From assembly GCF_024448165.1 (NCBI RefSeq), contig NZ_JAMOLN010000118.1:1-33040 (forward strand): 33,040 nucleotides of DNA. The letters are read 5' to 3'. The notes under the pieces are model-generated. The model did not search any database and was not told where the DNA came from. It worked only from the letters and a program-made list of their open reading frames with translations. The translations under genes and the position numbers were made by a program. Positions 22,633 through 30,124 of this stretch are shown here, piece by piece (within the stretch, counting starts at the first letter, position 1; each line of letters opens with the position of its first letter). The DNA comes from Streptomyces longispororuber (GTDB lineage Bacteria; Actinomycetota; Actinomycetes; Streptomycetales; Streptomycetaceae).

Positions 22633-25008
22633 TCAGGGAGCCCAGGGTGCTTCCACGGCCCAGGTGGTGTCCTCGGTGAACAGGCTGGGGTTGTCCGCGG
22701 CGCGGGAGCCGCCGGGGACGGCGAGGTACACCTCGGAGTTGTAGTGGCGCAGGTACTGGCCCGGGTAGTTCTGGGCCATCAGGCGCACGCCGCCCTGCCC
22801 CGGCACCGCGCAGAACGTGGCGTCCGCGCGGAACAGTGCCGAGCCGTCACCGGCCTCCCGGTGCACGCGGAACTCGCGGTGGCGCAGGTACTCGCCCGGG
22901 TAGTTGCGGGATTCGAAGGAGTAGCAGGAGCTGTCCGCCAGGCCGGGCACGATGCGCCACGTGGCGTCGTTCTTCAGGAGATCGGTGCTGCCGCTGTTCA
23001 CGACCTCGGTGTACGCGAGGGCGTCCTTGTGCCGGATGTACCGGTCGGTGTAGCCGGGGGTGGTGACCCGCAGGGACTGGAGACCGGTGGGCAGGGTCGT
23101 CGGTGCCGCCGGACTCTTCGAGGCGTTGATCAGCGCCTGGTTCGCCGCCTTGACCCGTCCCGCGTCGACCTTGACGACCTGGCGGTCGTACGTCAGCAGG
23201 CCGTTGACCTCGTTCTCGACGTCGGTGATCTCGGTGTAGACCGACGCGGACAGACCGGCCGGCATCTGTTGCAGGCGCAGGGCGTCGATCAGGCCGATGA
23301 AGCGGTTGTTCAGGTGGGCGGCGTCGGCCTGGTCCTCGTACGAGAAGCCGTTGCCCGGCGACCATTCGTGGCCGGGGACCCGGAGTCCGAGACCGCCGTA
23401 CTCGCCGAGCACGGCGGCCCGGGTCGAGGACGGGGTGGTCACGCCCGGGCCCACGTAGATGTGGTGGTCGATCACGTCGCCGTTGCCGCCGTCGACCGAG
23501 CCGCAGCAGTTGATGCCGCTCATGTTGTCGACCAGACGTGAAGGGTCGGCCGCTTTCACCTTGTCGGCGATGCGGGCCTGGTCGTACTGGCCCCAGCCCT
23601 CGTTCTCGTCGACCCACATGACGAGCGACGGGGAGCTGCGGTGCTCGTCGATGATCTGGTCGTACTCGGCCTCCCACTGGGTGCGGGCGGCCGTGTCCGG
23701 GGTGCGGGTGTCCATCGCGGGCATGTCCTGCCACACGAGCAGTCCGAGTCGGTCGGCCCAGTAGAACCAGCGCTGGGGTTCGACCTTGATGTGCTTGCGG
23801 ACCATGTTGAAGCCGAGGTCCTTGTGCTTCTGGAGGTCGTACTTGAGGGCGTCGTCGGTGGGCGCGGTGTAGATGCCGTCGGGCCAGTACCCCTGGTCGA
23901 GTGTGCCGGTCTGGAACAGGAACTTTCCGTTGAGCAGCAGCCGTTGCCTGCCGTCGACCGTGCCGCGCGAGATCGACCGCAGGCCGGCGTAGCTGCCGAC
24001 GGAGTCGGACACCGTGGAGCCGGAGACGAGGTCGGCCTTGACGTCGTAGAGGAACGGGTCGTCGGGGGACCAGAGGTGCGGGTCGGTGATCCGGACCGTC
24101 AGCTGCGAGCCGACCGCGCCGGTCGCCGAGCCCACCGTCGTACCGCCCGAGCTGACAGTGACGCGTGCGCTCTGGCCGCTGATCCCGTCGCCGCGGACGG
24201 TGACCCGGAGGGTCGAGTCGGAGAGGTTCGGCACCATGTCGAGGCGGGTGATGTGGGCCGGGGCCGTGGGCTCCAGCCACACCGTCTGCCAGATGCCGGA
24301 GGCCGCGGTGTAGAAGATGCCGCCGCCGGGGTGCGGCGTCACGTCGTTGATGCGCTGCTTGCCCACGGCCTGACCGCCGGTCTGGGTCGGGTCGAACACC
24401 GAGACCACGATGGTGTTGGTGCCGCCGTTCAGCAGGGGCGTGATGTCGTAGCCGAAGGCGTCGTAGCCGCCGCTGTGCGCCGTGCCCGCCTGCTGCCCGT
24501 TGACCCACACCGTCGTACGCCAGTCGCTGGCGCCGAAGTTGAGCTGGACGCGGCGGCCGTTCCATGCGGAGGGAACGGTGAACGTGCGCTTGTACCAGAG
24601 CTTGTCGTTCTGGGTGATCTTGCGCTGGATGCCGGAGAGCGCGGATTCCGCGACGAAGGGGACCCGGATCTGCTCGGTGAACGTGGCCGGCTGTCCGGCG
24701 TCCGCCGAGGTGACGGCGAAGTCCCAGATGCCGTTGAGATTGGCCCAGTCGGGCCGGGTCAGCTGCGGTCGCGGATACTCCGGCAGCGGATTGTCCCGGG
24801 AGACCTGGTCGGTCCACGGCGTCGTCATCGGCGCCGGTTTGGGGGTCCAGGCGGTGGCCGCGGCCTGGGTGGCGGGGGCCATGGCGGTGGCGCCGCCCAG
24901 GAGCAGCGCGAGGGCGGTCAGCAGGATGCCGAGCGCGCGGCCCGGGCGGGACGCGGACAGGGCACGTGTGAGGCGTGCCGGTCTGAGGGGGGTGGACGGG
25001 TGGTGCAT
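22633..25008 (-). CDS. Secreted GH2 glycoside hydrolase with AbfB (CBM42) domain
   Basis: This 791-residue protein begins with a long, twin-Arg-less basic signal peptide (hydrophobic core about 25-45, cleavage near Ala50). A GH2 sugar-binding jelly roll (about 85-250), an Ig-like domain (about 255-345) and a TIM barrel (about 350-630) follow. Glu470 in DENEGWGQ, after Asn469, is the expected acid/base, and Glu536 in LGEYGG the nucleophile. From residue 643 to the end is an AbfB beta-trefoil, with repeats YIRHKD, YLRHREFRVH and YLRHYNSEVYL, known to bind arabinofuranose side chains. This pairing suggests action on arabinose-decorated xylan, arabinan or arabinogalactan; the exact bond (beta-galactosidic, arabinopyranosidic or other) is not decided by sequence. 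ATG 25008 is set by GAGGAG; the frame open to 25194 crosses the operators. Confidence 0.88.
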   Translation of the reverse strand: MHHPSTPLRPARLTRALSASRPGRALGILLTALALLLGGATAMAPATQAAATAWTPKPAPMTTPWTDQVSRDNPLPEYPRPQLTRPDWANLNGIWDFAVTSADAGQPATFTEQIRVPFVAESALSGIQRKITQNDKLWYKRTFTVPSAWNGRRVQLNFGASDWRTTVWVNGQQAGTAHSGGYDAFGYDITPLLNGGTNTIVVSVFDPTQTGGQAVGKQRINDVTPHPGGGIFYTAASGIWQTVWLEPTAPAHITRLDMVPNLSDSTLRVTVRGDGISGQSARVTVSSGGTTVGSATGAVGSQLTVRITDPHLWSPDDPFLYDVKADLVSGSTVSDSVGSYAGLRSISRGTVDGRQRLLLNGKFLFQTGTLDQGYWPDGIYTAPTDDALKYDLQKHKDLGFNMVRKHIKVEPQRWFYWADRLGLLVWQDMPAMDTRTPDTAARTQWEAEYDQIIDEHRSSPSLVMWVDENEGWGQYDQARIADKVKAADPSRLVDNMSGINCCGSVDGGNGDVIDHHIYVGPGVTTPSSTRAAVLGEYGGLGLRVPGHEWSPGNGFSYEDQADAAHLNNRFIGLIDALRLQQMPAGLSASVYTEITDVENEVNGLLTYDRQVVKVDAGRVKAANQALINASKSPAAPTTLPTGLQSLRVTTPGYTDRYIRHKDALAYTEVVNSGSTDLLKNDATWRIVPGLADSSCYSFESRNYPGEYLRHREFRVHREAGDGSALFRADATFCAVPGQGGVRLMAQNYPGQYLRHYNSEVYLAVPGGSRAADNPSLFTEDTTWAVEAPWAP

Positions 25009-25102
25009 CGGGGCTCCTCGTGTCGCAGGGCGCGGCCGGACGGGCCGCCGGACGGCGGTACGGAGGTGCTGGAGCACGCGGGGTGCCCGGTTCTGGTTGA
25101 TC

Positions 25103-25118
25103 CTTACAACGCTGTACG
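25103..25118 (-). promoter_or_regulatory. Second LacI-type operator in the GH2 leader
   Basis: CTTACAACGCTGTACG matches CTTACAACGATGTAAG (the reverse of the main site) at 14 of 16 positions. It lies 95 bases before the GH2 start and its centre is 94 bases, close to nine helical turns, from the centre of the site at 25197-25212. This spacing would suit a looped repressor tetramer or dimer pair. Confidence 0.6.
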
Positions 25119-25196
25119 GGAGAGGCGCTGAAGGGGTCGGATTCAGGTGCCTCAGGCGGAGAGGGCGCGCCGGAGGTACGGATCGGCACGCCACTT

Positions 25197-25212
25197 CTTA
25201 CATCGTTGTAAG
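25197..25212 (-). promoter_or_regulatory. Main LacI-type operator of the GH2 gene
   Basis: CTTACATCGTTGTAAG has perfect 6-base arms (CTTACA/TGTAAG) around TCGT, with the central CG contacted by LacI-family hinge helices. On the minus strand it directly follows the -10-like CATAAC, so it covers the expected transcription start. The repressor gene ends 65 bases away. Confidence 0.75.
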
Positions 25213-25216
25213 AGAA

Positions 25217-25246
25217 GTTATGGCGTACGGTCTGACAGCGCGTCAA
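25217..25246 (-). promoter_or_regulatory. Candidate promoter of the GH2 gene
   Basis: On the minus strand TTGACG (25246-25241), an 18-base spacer and CATAAC (25222-25217) resemble a sigma-70-type promoter. The predicted start near 25210 falls inside the operator, which is consistent with repression by blocking initiation. This gives a leader of about 200 bases to the GH2 ATG. Confidence 0.5.
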
Positions 25247-25276
25247 CGCCTTGGACACGCAATCTGCCGTGGACGG

Positions 25277-26308
25277 TCAACTCGCTGCGGGCGCCGCCGT
25301 GCTGGCGCGGACCACCAAGCGGGTGGCGAGCTCCACCCGGGGGAGATCGACGTCCTCGCCGTCGATCACCCGCAGCAGCGTGCGGGCCGCCATGGCCGCC
25401 ATGTCCTGGAGCGGCTGGCGGACCGTGGTGAGCGTGGGGTCGCTCCACTGCGCCACGGGCAGATCGTCGAAGCCGACCACGCTGATGTCCTGCGGAATCC
25501 GCAGCCCGCGCTCGCGCAGCGCGGTGTACGCCCCGAACGCCTGCAGGTCGCTCGCGGCGAACACCGCCGTGGGGCGGGGCAGTCGGCGCTCCTCGGCCTC
25601 GTCGAGGAGGGCGATCGTCTCGGCGCGCCCCGAGGGGTCGGTGAAGGCGCCGTAGCGCACGGAGCCCTCGGGGGCGTCGAGACCGGCGGCCTCCATCGCC
25701 GCCCGGAAGCCGTCCGCGCGCGCCCGGCTGCACAACAGCTGGCGCGGGCCAGCGAGATGGGCTATGTGGCGGTGTCCGAGGCCGATCAGGTGCTCGGTGG
25801 CGGCGACCGCGCCCGCCCAGTTGGTGGCGCCGATGGTCGGGACGCCGGCCTCGACGTTGCCGACGGGGTCGACCAGGACGAACGGGACGCCCAGCGAGGC
25901 CAGCCGGGTGCGCTGGCCCAGCGTCAGATCGGAGACGACCAGGATCGCGCCGTCCGAGCGGCGGGCCGCCAACTGGTCGAGCCAGGCGCTGGTCTCCGAG
26001 CTGCTGCCGTGCGCCGCGGACAGGACCATGCTGACGCCCGCCTCCCGCAGGGTCTCCTCGGCTCCGCGGATGATCTCGACGGACCACAGGCTGTCCAGCT
26101 CGTTGAGGACCAGGTCGACGATGCCGCCACGGCGCCGCGGACGGCGCGGGTGGTAGTGGTGGCGCGCCATGATGTCCTGCACGCGTTCCCGGGTCGCCGC
26201 GGAGACGTCGCTGCGGCCGTTGAGCACCTTCGACACGGTGGCCGTCGACACTCCGGCCTCGGCCGCGATGGAACCGATGGTTGCGCGGGGGCGGGACTGT
26301 GCGGTCAT
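25277..26308 (-). CDS. LacI-family transcriptional repressor of the sugar locus
   Basis: This 343-residue protein has an N-terminal helix-turn-helix (residues 10-31, ATIGSIAAEAGVSTATVSKVLNG) followed by the hinge, an Arg-rich linker RRPRRRGG, and a periplasmic-binding-protein-like effector domain. The latter is typical, with ELDSLWSVEIIRGAEE, GVPFVLVDPVGNVEAGVPTIGATNW, AAFAASDLQAFGAY-like and FDDLPVAQWSDPTLTTVRQP segments. It should bind a xylo- or arabino-oligosaccharide as inducer (inferred from context). It lies between the cytoplasmic GH43 gene and the GH2 gene on the same strand. CTTACA-type operators near 25103, 25197 and 22375 are the most likely targets, but CGAAACT-type sites at the transporter promoter are also known for XlnR/BxlR-like Streptomyces regulators. 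Confidence 0.9.
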   Translation of the reverse strand: MTAQSRPRATIGSIAAEAGVSTATVSKVLNGRSDVSAATRERVQDIMARHHYHPRRPRRRGGIVDLVLNELDSLWSVEIIRGAEETLREAGVSMVLSAAHGSSSETSAWLDQLAARRSDGAILVVSDLTLGQRTRLASLGVPFVLVDPVGNVEAGVPTIGATNWAGAVAATEHLIGLGHRHIAHLAGPRQLLCSRARADGFRAAMEAAGLDAPEGSVRYGAFTDPSGRAETIALLDEAEERRLPRPTAVFAASDLQAFGAYTALRERGLRIPQDISVVGFDDLPVAQWSDPTLTTVRQPLQDMAAMAARTLLRVIDGEDVDLPRVELATRLVVRASTAAPAAS

Positions 26309-26386
26309 GCGGCGTAGGACTCCCGTGAGACGGAGGCGTGCGGGGCGCGGCAGGGTGCGGCGTCGTGGGGTGAAGCCTAAAGCCCG

Positions 26387-28129
26387 TCATCGGTCGTCCG
26401 GCATCCCTCCCGGTCCCTTCGCCTCCAGGCCGGGGGGTGTGCGTTCCTGGTAGTCCAGCGCGGTGAACCCGGCGGGACGTCCGCCGCCGGTGAGGTCCTG
26501 CGCGCACACGCCGATGAAGGCCCCGGTGAAGCCCCAACTGCTGAAGTGCGCGCCGTCGCCCACGGTCGCGTACTCGTCGGAGAGGCGGGCCACGTCGAGG
26601 GCCGGTCCGAGCGGGTGTTCCGCGCGGACGTCGGGGTCGGTGCCCACCGACCAGCTGAAGGCGGCCTCGGACCCCCGTCCGGTCAGCCGCAGCCGGACCG
26701 GACCGTCCGGGGGAAGCCGCACGAGCGGCGCGGGTTCGCTGTAGCGGCCGCGGTCACAGACGGCGAGGCGCAGGACCCTGCCCTGTTCCTCGGTCCAGGT
26801 GACATGGGCGTAGTGCCAGAGCTGGGTGTTGTAGAAGTGGACCAGGCCGGCCATGTGCTGGGGCGAGCGCGGTCGGAAGGAGACCGTCGTCCCGGCTGTG
26901 AAGCGCAGGTGCTGCTGGCGGCGGGCCACCAGGCTCTGTTCATGGAGCGACGAGAGCGACTCGCCCCCGCGCAGCCGCAGGCCCGGGGTGCCGTCGTGCG
27001 CGCCGGTCCGGGTGAGCCAGGACGGATCGGGATGCCGGCGCAGGGTCATCCACCCGGGGTCGAGGACGTTGGCGGGCGCAGCGGCCGGCGGCTGTGACGA
27101 GAGGCGTTCACCAGTGGGCGCGGGGACCTGCACGGACGGGCGCCCGGGGCCCGCGTCGCCGTCGACGCGAGGCCAGCCGTCCAGCGTCCAGTGCACGCGC
27201 TGCAGGGCGGTTTCGCGGCCCAGTACGCAGGCGCCGCGCGGGGTCAGCGGGCGTGCGGTGAGGTGGGCCAGGTACCAGGCACCGCCGGGGGTCTCGACGA
27301 GGCTGCCGTGGCCGGCCTTCTGGAGCTCCAGGGCGTCGTCGCCGTACGCGGTGAGCAGCGGGCCGGCCGGATCGGGGGTGTAGGGGCCGGTGACGTCACG
27401 TGAGCGCGCGACGGTCACCGCGTGCTCCCACGACGTGCCGCCCTCCGCGGTGACCAGGTAGTACCAGCCGTCCTTGCGGTACAGGTGCGGTCCTTCGGTG
27501 CGTCCGAGCGGGGTCCCGGAGAAGATCCGCCGCGCCGGCCCGACGGTCCTGCGCGCGGTCCGGTCCCACTCCTGCAGCAGGATGCCGCCGAACGGATCGT
27601 GGCCCGGCCGGTGGTCCCAGGACAGCCACAGCAGCCAACTGCGGCCGCTGCCGCCCGGACCGGTGTCGTGGAACAGGGACGGATCGAATCCGCCGCCGGG
27701 TGCGGGAGCGGGGTCGGACCACGGGCCGGTGGGGGAGGGGGCCGTCGTGACCCAGTTGCGTACGTCCTTGTAGGCGCCGGTCAGGCTCCTCACGTGGGAG
27801 TAGACGAGGTGGAACAGCCCGTCGGCGTACGACAGGCACGGTGCCCACACGCCGCCCGAGTCAGGGGCCCCGGCGAGGTCGATGAGCCGCTCCTCCGTCA
27901 GCGCGCCGCCCAGCGGGCGCCAGTTCACCAGGTCGCGTGAGTGGTGCAGCGTCACCCCCGGCAGCCATTCGAAGGTGGAGGTGGCGAGGTAGTAGTCCTC
28001 ACCGACCCGGAGCAGGGACGGGTCCGGGTGGAATCCGGCCAGGACGGGATTGCGGATCATCGCGGGCCGTCCGGGCGCGGGCGGCGGCGCGGCGGAGGTC
28101 GGCCCGGTCGTGGGTGCGGCGGCAGTCAT
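26387..28129 (-). CDS. Cytoplasmic GH43 beta-xylosidase/alpha-L-arabinofuranosidase (GH43_11-like)
   Basis: This 580-residue protein has no signal peptide, so it works on imported oligosaccharides. Residues 25-330 form the five-bladed propeller, starting IRNPVLAGFHPDPSLLR. Asp36 (HPDPS) is the base, Asp149 (FDPS) the modulator and Glu212 (TEGPH) the acid. The C-terminal 200 residues are a beta-sandwich typical of GH43_11/GH43 beta-xylosidases (HFYNTQLWHYAHVTWTEEQ), which closes the active site. Both beta-xylosidase and arabinofuranosidase activity occur in this subfamily. ATG 28129 has GAGGAA about five bases upstream; Met24 lacks any ribosome site although residues 1-22 are Ala/Pro-rich and non-conserved. 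It follows the permease gene after 71 bases and is probably co-transcribed with the importer. Confidence 0.9.
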   Translation of the reverse strand: MTAAAPTTGPTSAAPPPAPGRPAMIRNPVLAGFHPDPSLLRVGEDYYLATSTFEWLPGVTLHHSRDLVNWRPLGGALTEERLIDLAGAPDSGGVWAPCLSYADGLFHLVYSHVRSLTGAYKDVRNWVTTAPSPTGPWSDPAPAPGGGFDPSLFHDTGPGGSGRSWLLWLSWDHRPGHDPFGGILLQEWDRTARRTVGPARRIFSGTPLGRTEGPHLYRKDGWYYLVTAEGGTSWEHAVTVARSRDVTGPYTPDPAGPLLTAYGDDALELQKAGHGSLVETPGGAWYLAHLTARPLTPRGACVLGRETALQRVHWTLDGWPRVDGDAGPGRPSVQVPAPTGERLSSQPPAAAPANVLDPGWMTLRRHPDPSWLTRTGAHDGTPGLRLRGGESLSSLHEQSLVARRQQHLRFTAGTTVSFRPRSPQHMAGLVHFYNTQLWHYAHVTWTEEQGRVLRLAVCDRGRYSEPAPLVRLPPDGPVRLRLTGRGSEAAFSWSVGTDPDVRAEHPLGPALDVARLSDEYATVGDGAHFSSWGFTGAFIGVCAQDLTGGGRPAGFTALDYQERTPPGLEAKGPGGMPDDR

Positions 28130-28182
28130 GCGGTTCCTCGGGGATCGATGAGGATGCGGTCACGGTCAGGGGTGTGGCGTGG

Positions 28183-28198
28183 CGGCGCCGGAGCGCCG
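28183..28198 (-). terminator. Hairpin between permease and GH43 genes
   Basis: CGGCGC (28183-28188) and GCGCCG (28193-28198) pair perfectly around a CGGA tetraloop, right after the second permease's stop codon on the minus strand. Very stable and without T-run, it could protect the importer mRNA or reduce read-through into the GH43 gene. It may also be chance in such GC-rich DNA. Confidence 0.4.
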
Positions 28199-28200
28199 GC

Positions 28201-29076
28201 TCATCCCTTCACCGCTCCGGCCATCACGCCGGAGACGATGCGCCGGGCCAGTACGGCGAAGAGCACGAGCACGGGGACGACGGAGACCACGACACCGGCG
28301 AGCATCAGGGTGTAGTCGGTGTAGTAGCCGGCGGCGAGTTGGTTCAGGGCGATCTGTACGGTGCCGTTCTCCGGAGGCAGGGCGATCAGCGGCCAGAAGT
28401 AGTCGTTCCAGGCGAACATGAAGGTGAACATGCCGAGTACCGCCGCGACCGAGCGCACGCCGGGCCAGGCCACGTACCAGAAGGTGCGCAGTTGCCCCGC
28501 GCCGTCCATCCGGGCCGCTTCGATGAGTTCGTCCGGGACGTTCTCCTCCATGGCCTGTCGCATCCAGAACACGCCGATCGCGGAGACCAGGGAGGGCACG
28601 ATGAGCGCGCTGAGCTTTCCGTAAAGGCCCAGGTCGGTCACGAGCAGGTACAGCGGGATGATGCCGAGCTGCGTCGGCACCATCACCGTGGTGATCACGA
28701 CGACCAGGAGGGCGTTGCGGCCGGGGAAGCGGAGTTTGGCGAAGGCGTACCCGGCGAGCGACGAGAGCAGGACGTTGCTGACGGCGGTGGTGCCGGCGAC
28801 GGTGAAGGAGTTGCCGAGCGCCTTCCAGAAGTCGACGGTGTCGAAGACGCGCCCGATGTTCTCCAGCAGGTGTCCGCCGGGCACCAGGGACGGGGTCGAG
28901 CCGCCGAGTACGGAGTTGTCGCTGTGCGAGGCGACGACGAACGTCCAGTAGAGCGGGAAGACCGAGGCGAGGACCACGGCGGCGAGCAGGGCGTAGGCCA
29001 GCGGACCGGCGCTGTCGTGGCGCCGGGGCCCTGCGGCGCGGGCGCGCGGGCGTTCGGCGGCCGGGAGTGTGGCCAT
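28201..29076 (-). CDS. Sugar ABC transporter permease, MalG type
   Basis: This 291-residue protein has six predicted membrane segments. The first (about 26-50) is preceded by an Arg-rich cytoplasmic start; later ones lie near 92-115, 122-148, 156-172, 207-232 and 255-283. The EAA loop (EAARMDGAGQLRTFW, 186-200) docks the ATPase. With the MalF-type neighbour it forms the membrane channel of a CUT1 oligosaccharide importer. Met at 29076 has AAGGAAG seven bases upstream. An ATG at 29112 that overlaps the previous stop by 4 bases is an alternative, adding 12 residues. No ATPase gene lies beside it; Streptomyces usually uses the shared MsiK ATPase. Confidence 0.9.
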   Translation of the reverse strand: MATLPAAERPRARAAGPRRHDSAGPLAYALLAAVVLASVFPLYWTFVVASHSDNSVLGGSTPSLVPGGHLLENIGRVFDTVDFWKALGNSFTVAGTTAVSNVLLSSLAGYAFAKLRFPGRNALLVVVITTVMVPTQLGIIPLYLLVTDLGLYGKLSALIVPSLVSAIGVFWMRQAMEENVPDELIEAARMDGAGQLRTFWYVAWPGVRSVAAVLGMFTFMFAWNDYFWPLIALPPENGTVQIALNQLAAGYYTDYTLMLAGVVVSVVPVLVLFAVLARRIVSGVMAGAVKG

Positions 29077-29108
29077 GCGGGGGCTTCCTTCGGGGGCCGG
29101 GGGAGGGG

Positions 29109-30080
29109 TCATCGGTCGGAGCCGCCCAGGCGGCGGGTGAGGTAGAAGTTGAGCGCGGCGACCGCGGCGATGACGAGGAACAGCACCCAGGAGACGGCGG
29201 ACGCGTATCCGGCGTCGTTGTTGATGAACCCGTACTTGTAGAGCATCAGCGTGAGGGTCTGGAACTGGTGCTCCGTGCCGCCCTCGGCGTTGGCCTGGGA
29301 GTCGAACAGCAGGGGTTCCGCGAAGAGTTGGAGGCCGCCGATGGTCGAGATGACGACCGTGAAGAGCAGGGTGGGGCGGATGGCGGGCAGGGTGATGCGG
29401 CGGAAGGTGAGCAGGCGTCCGGCGCCGTCGACCATCGCCGACTCGTACAGGTCGCGCGGCACCGCCTGCATCGCGGCGAGATAGATCAGGGCGTTGTAGC
29501 CGGTCCAGCGCCACATGACCATGAAGCTGATCGCGAGGTGTGAACTCCAGGTGTCCGCGGTCCAGTCGACGGGGGCACTGATCAGGCCCAGCTGTTCCAG
29601 GACCCAATTGACGACGCCGAAGTCGCGGCCGAACAACTGCGAGAAGACGAGGGCCACGGCGACCACGGACACGTACTGAGGTACGAGGACGAGGGCGCGC
29701 CAGGTCGTCCTGGCGCGCAGCCGGCGGTCGAGCAGCCAGGCGACGGCCAGGGCGAGCAGCAGCTGGGGGACCGTGGAGAGCAGGTAGATGCTGAAGGTGT
29801 TGTAGGTGGCGTTGTAGAAGTCGGGGTCGGCGAACAGGTCGCGGAAGTTCGCCAGGCCCGTGAACCCGCCGTCGCCGGTGAGCCGGTCCCAGCGGTGCAG
29901 GGACACCCAGAGCGTGTAGAGCAGCGGATAGAGCCCGAACAGCCCGAAGACGACGAAGAACGGTGCGATGAAGGTGTACGGCGTGACGCGGCTCTGCCGC
30001 GTCGGCCGCCTTCGGGCCCGGCGGCCCGGTGGCGCTTCTGATTCGAGGGTGCGCTGGGCACCGGCGGTGTGGACCGCCAT
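29109..30080 (-). CDS. Sugar ABC transporter permease, MalF type
   Basis: This 323-residue protein has a basic N-terminal tail (about 1-32, RRARRRPTRQSR), then six membrane segments, the first near 35-60 and others near 95-118, 128-150, 182-205, 238-260 and 295-315. The EAA-like loop ESAMVDGAGRLLTFRRITLP (213-232) contacts the ATPase. A periplasmic-side loop between the first two segments (LHRWDRLTGDGG...NFRDLFADPDFYNA) is typical of MalF-like CUT1 permeases. ATG 30080 is preceded by AAGGAGA. It lies 44 bases after the binding-protein gene, and its stop is near the MalG gene start, so the three form one transport operon. Confidence 0.92.
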   Translation of the reverse strand: MAVHTAGAQRTLESEAPPGRRARRRPTRQSRVTPYTFIAPFFVVFGLFGLYPLLYTLWVSLHRWDRLTGDGGFTGLANFRDLFADPDFYNATYNTFSIYLLSTVPQLLLALAVAWLLDRRLRARTTWRALVLVPQYVSVVAVALVFSQLFGRDFGVVNWVLEQLGLISAPVDWTADTWSSHLAISFMVMWRWTGYNALIYLAAMQAVPRDLYESAMVDGAGRLLTFRRITLPAIRPTLLFTVVISTIGGLQLFAEPLLFDSQANAEGGTEHQFQTLTLMLYKYGFINNDAGYASAVSWVLFLVIAAVAALNFYLTRRLGGSDR

Positions 30081-30124
30081 GGAATCTCCTTACGGGCTCG
30101 GCAGTCGGGTGCAGGCGTCGGGGG

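Noticed and set aside
22847..25258. Minus-strand frame of 803 codons overlapping the GH2 gene
   Set aside because: Arg/His/Pro-rich translation without motif; the overlapping frame encodes the clear GH2-AbfB protein.
29076..29112. Longer start for the MalG-type permease at 29112
   Set aside because: It overlaps the previous stop by 4 bases but has only a weak ribosome site; 29076 has AAGGAAG at good distance. Kept as alternative only.
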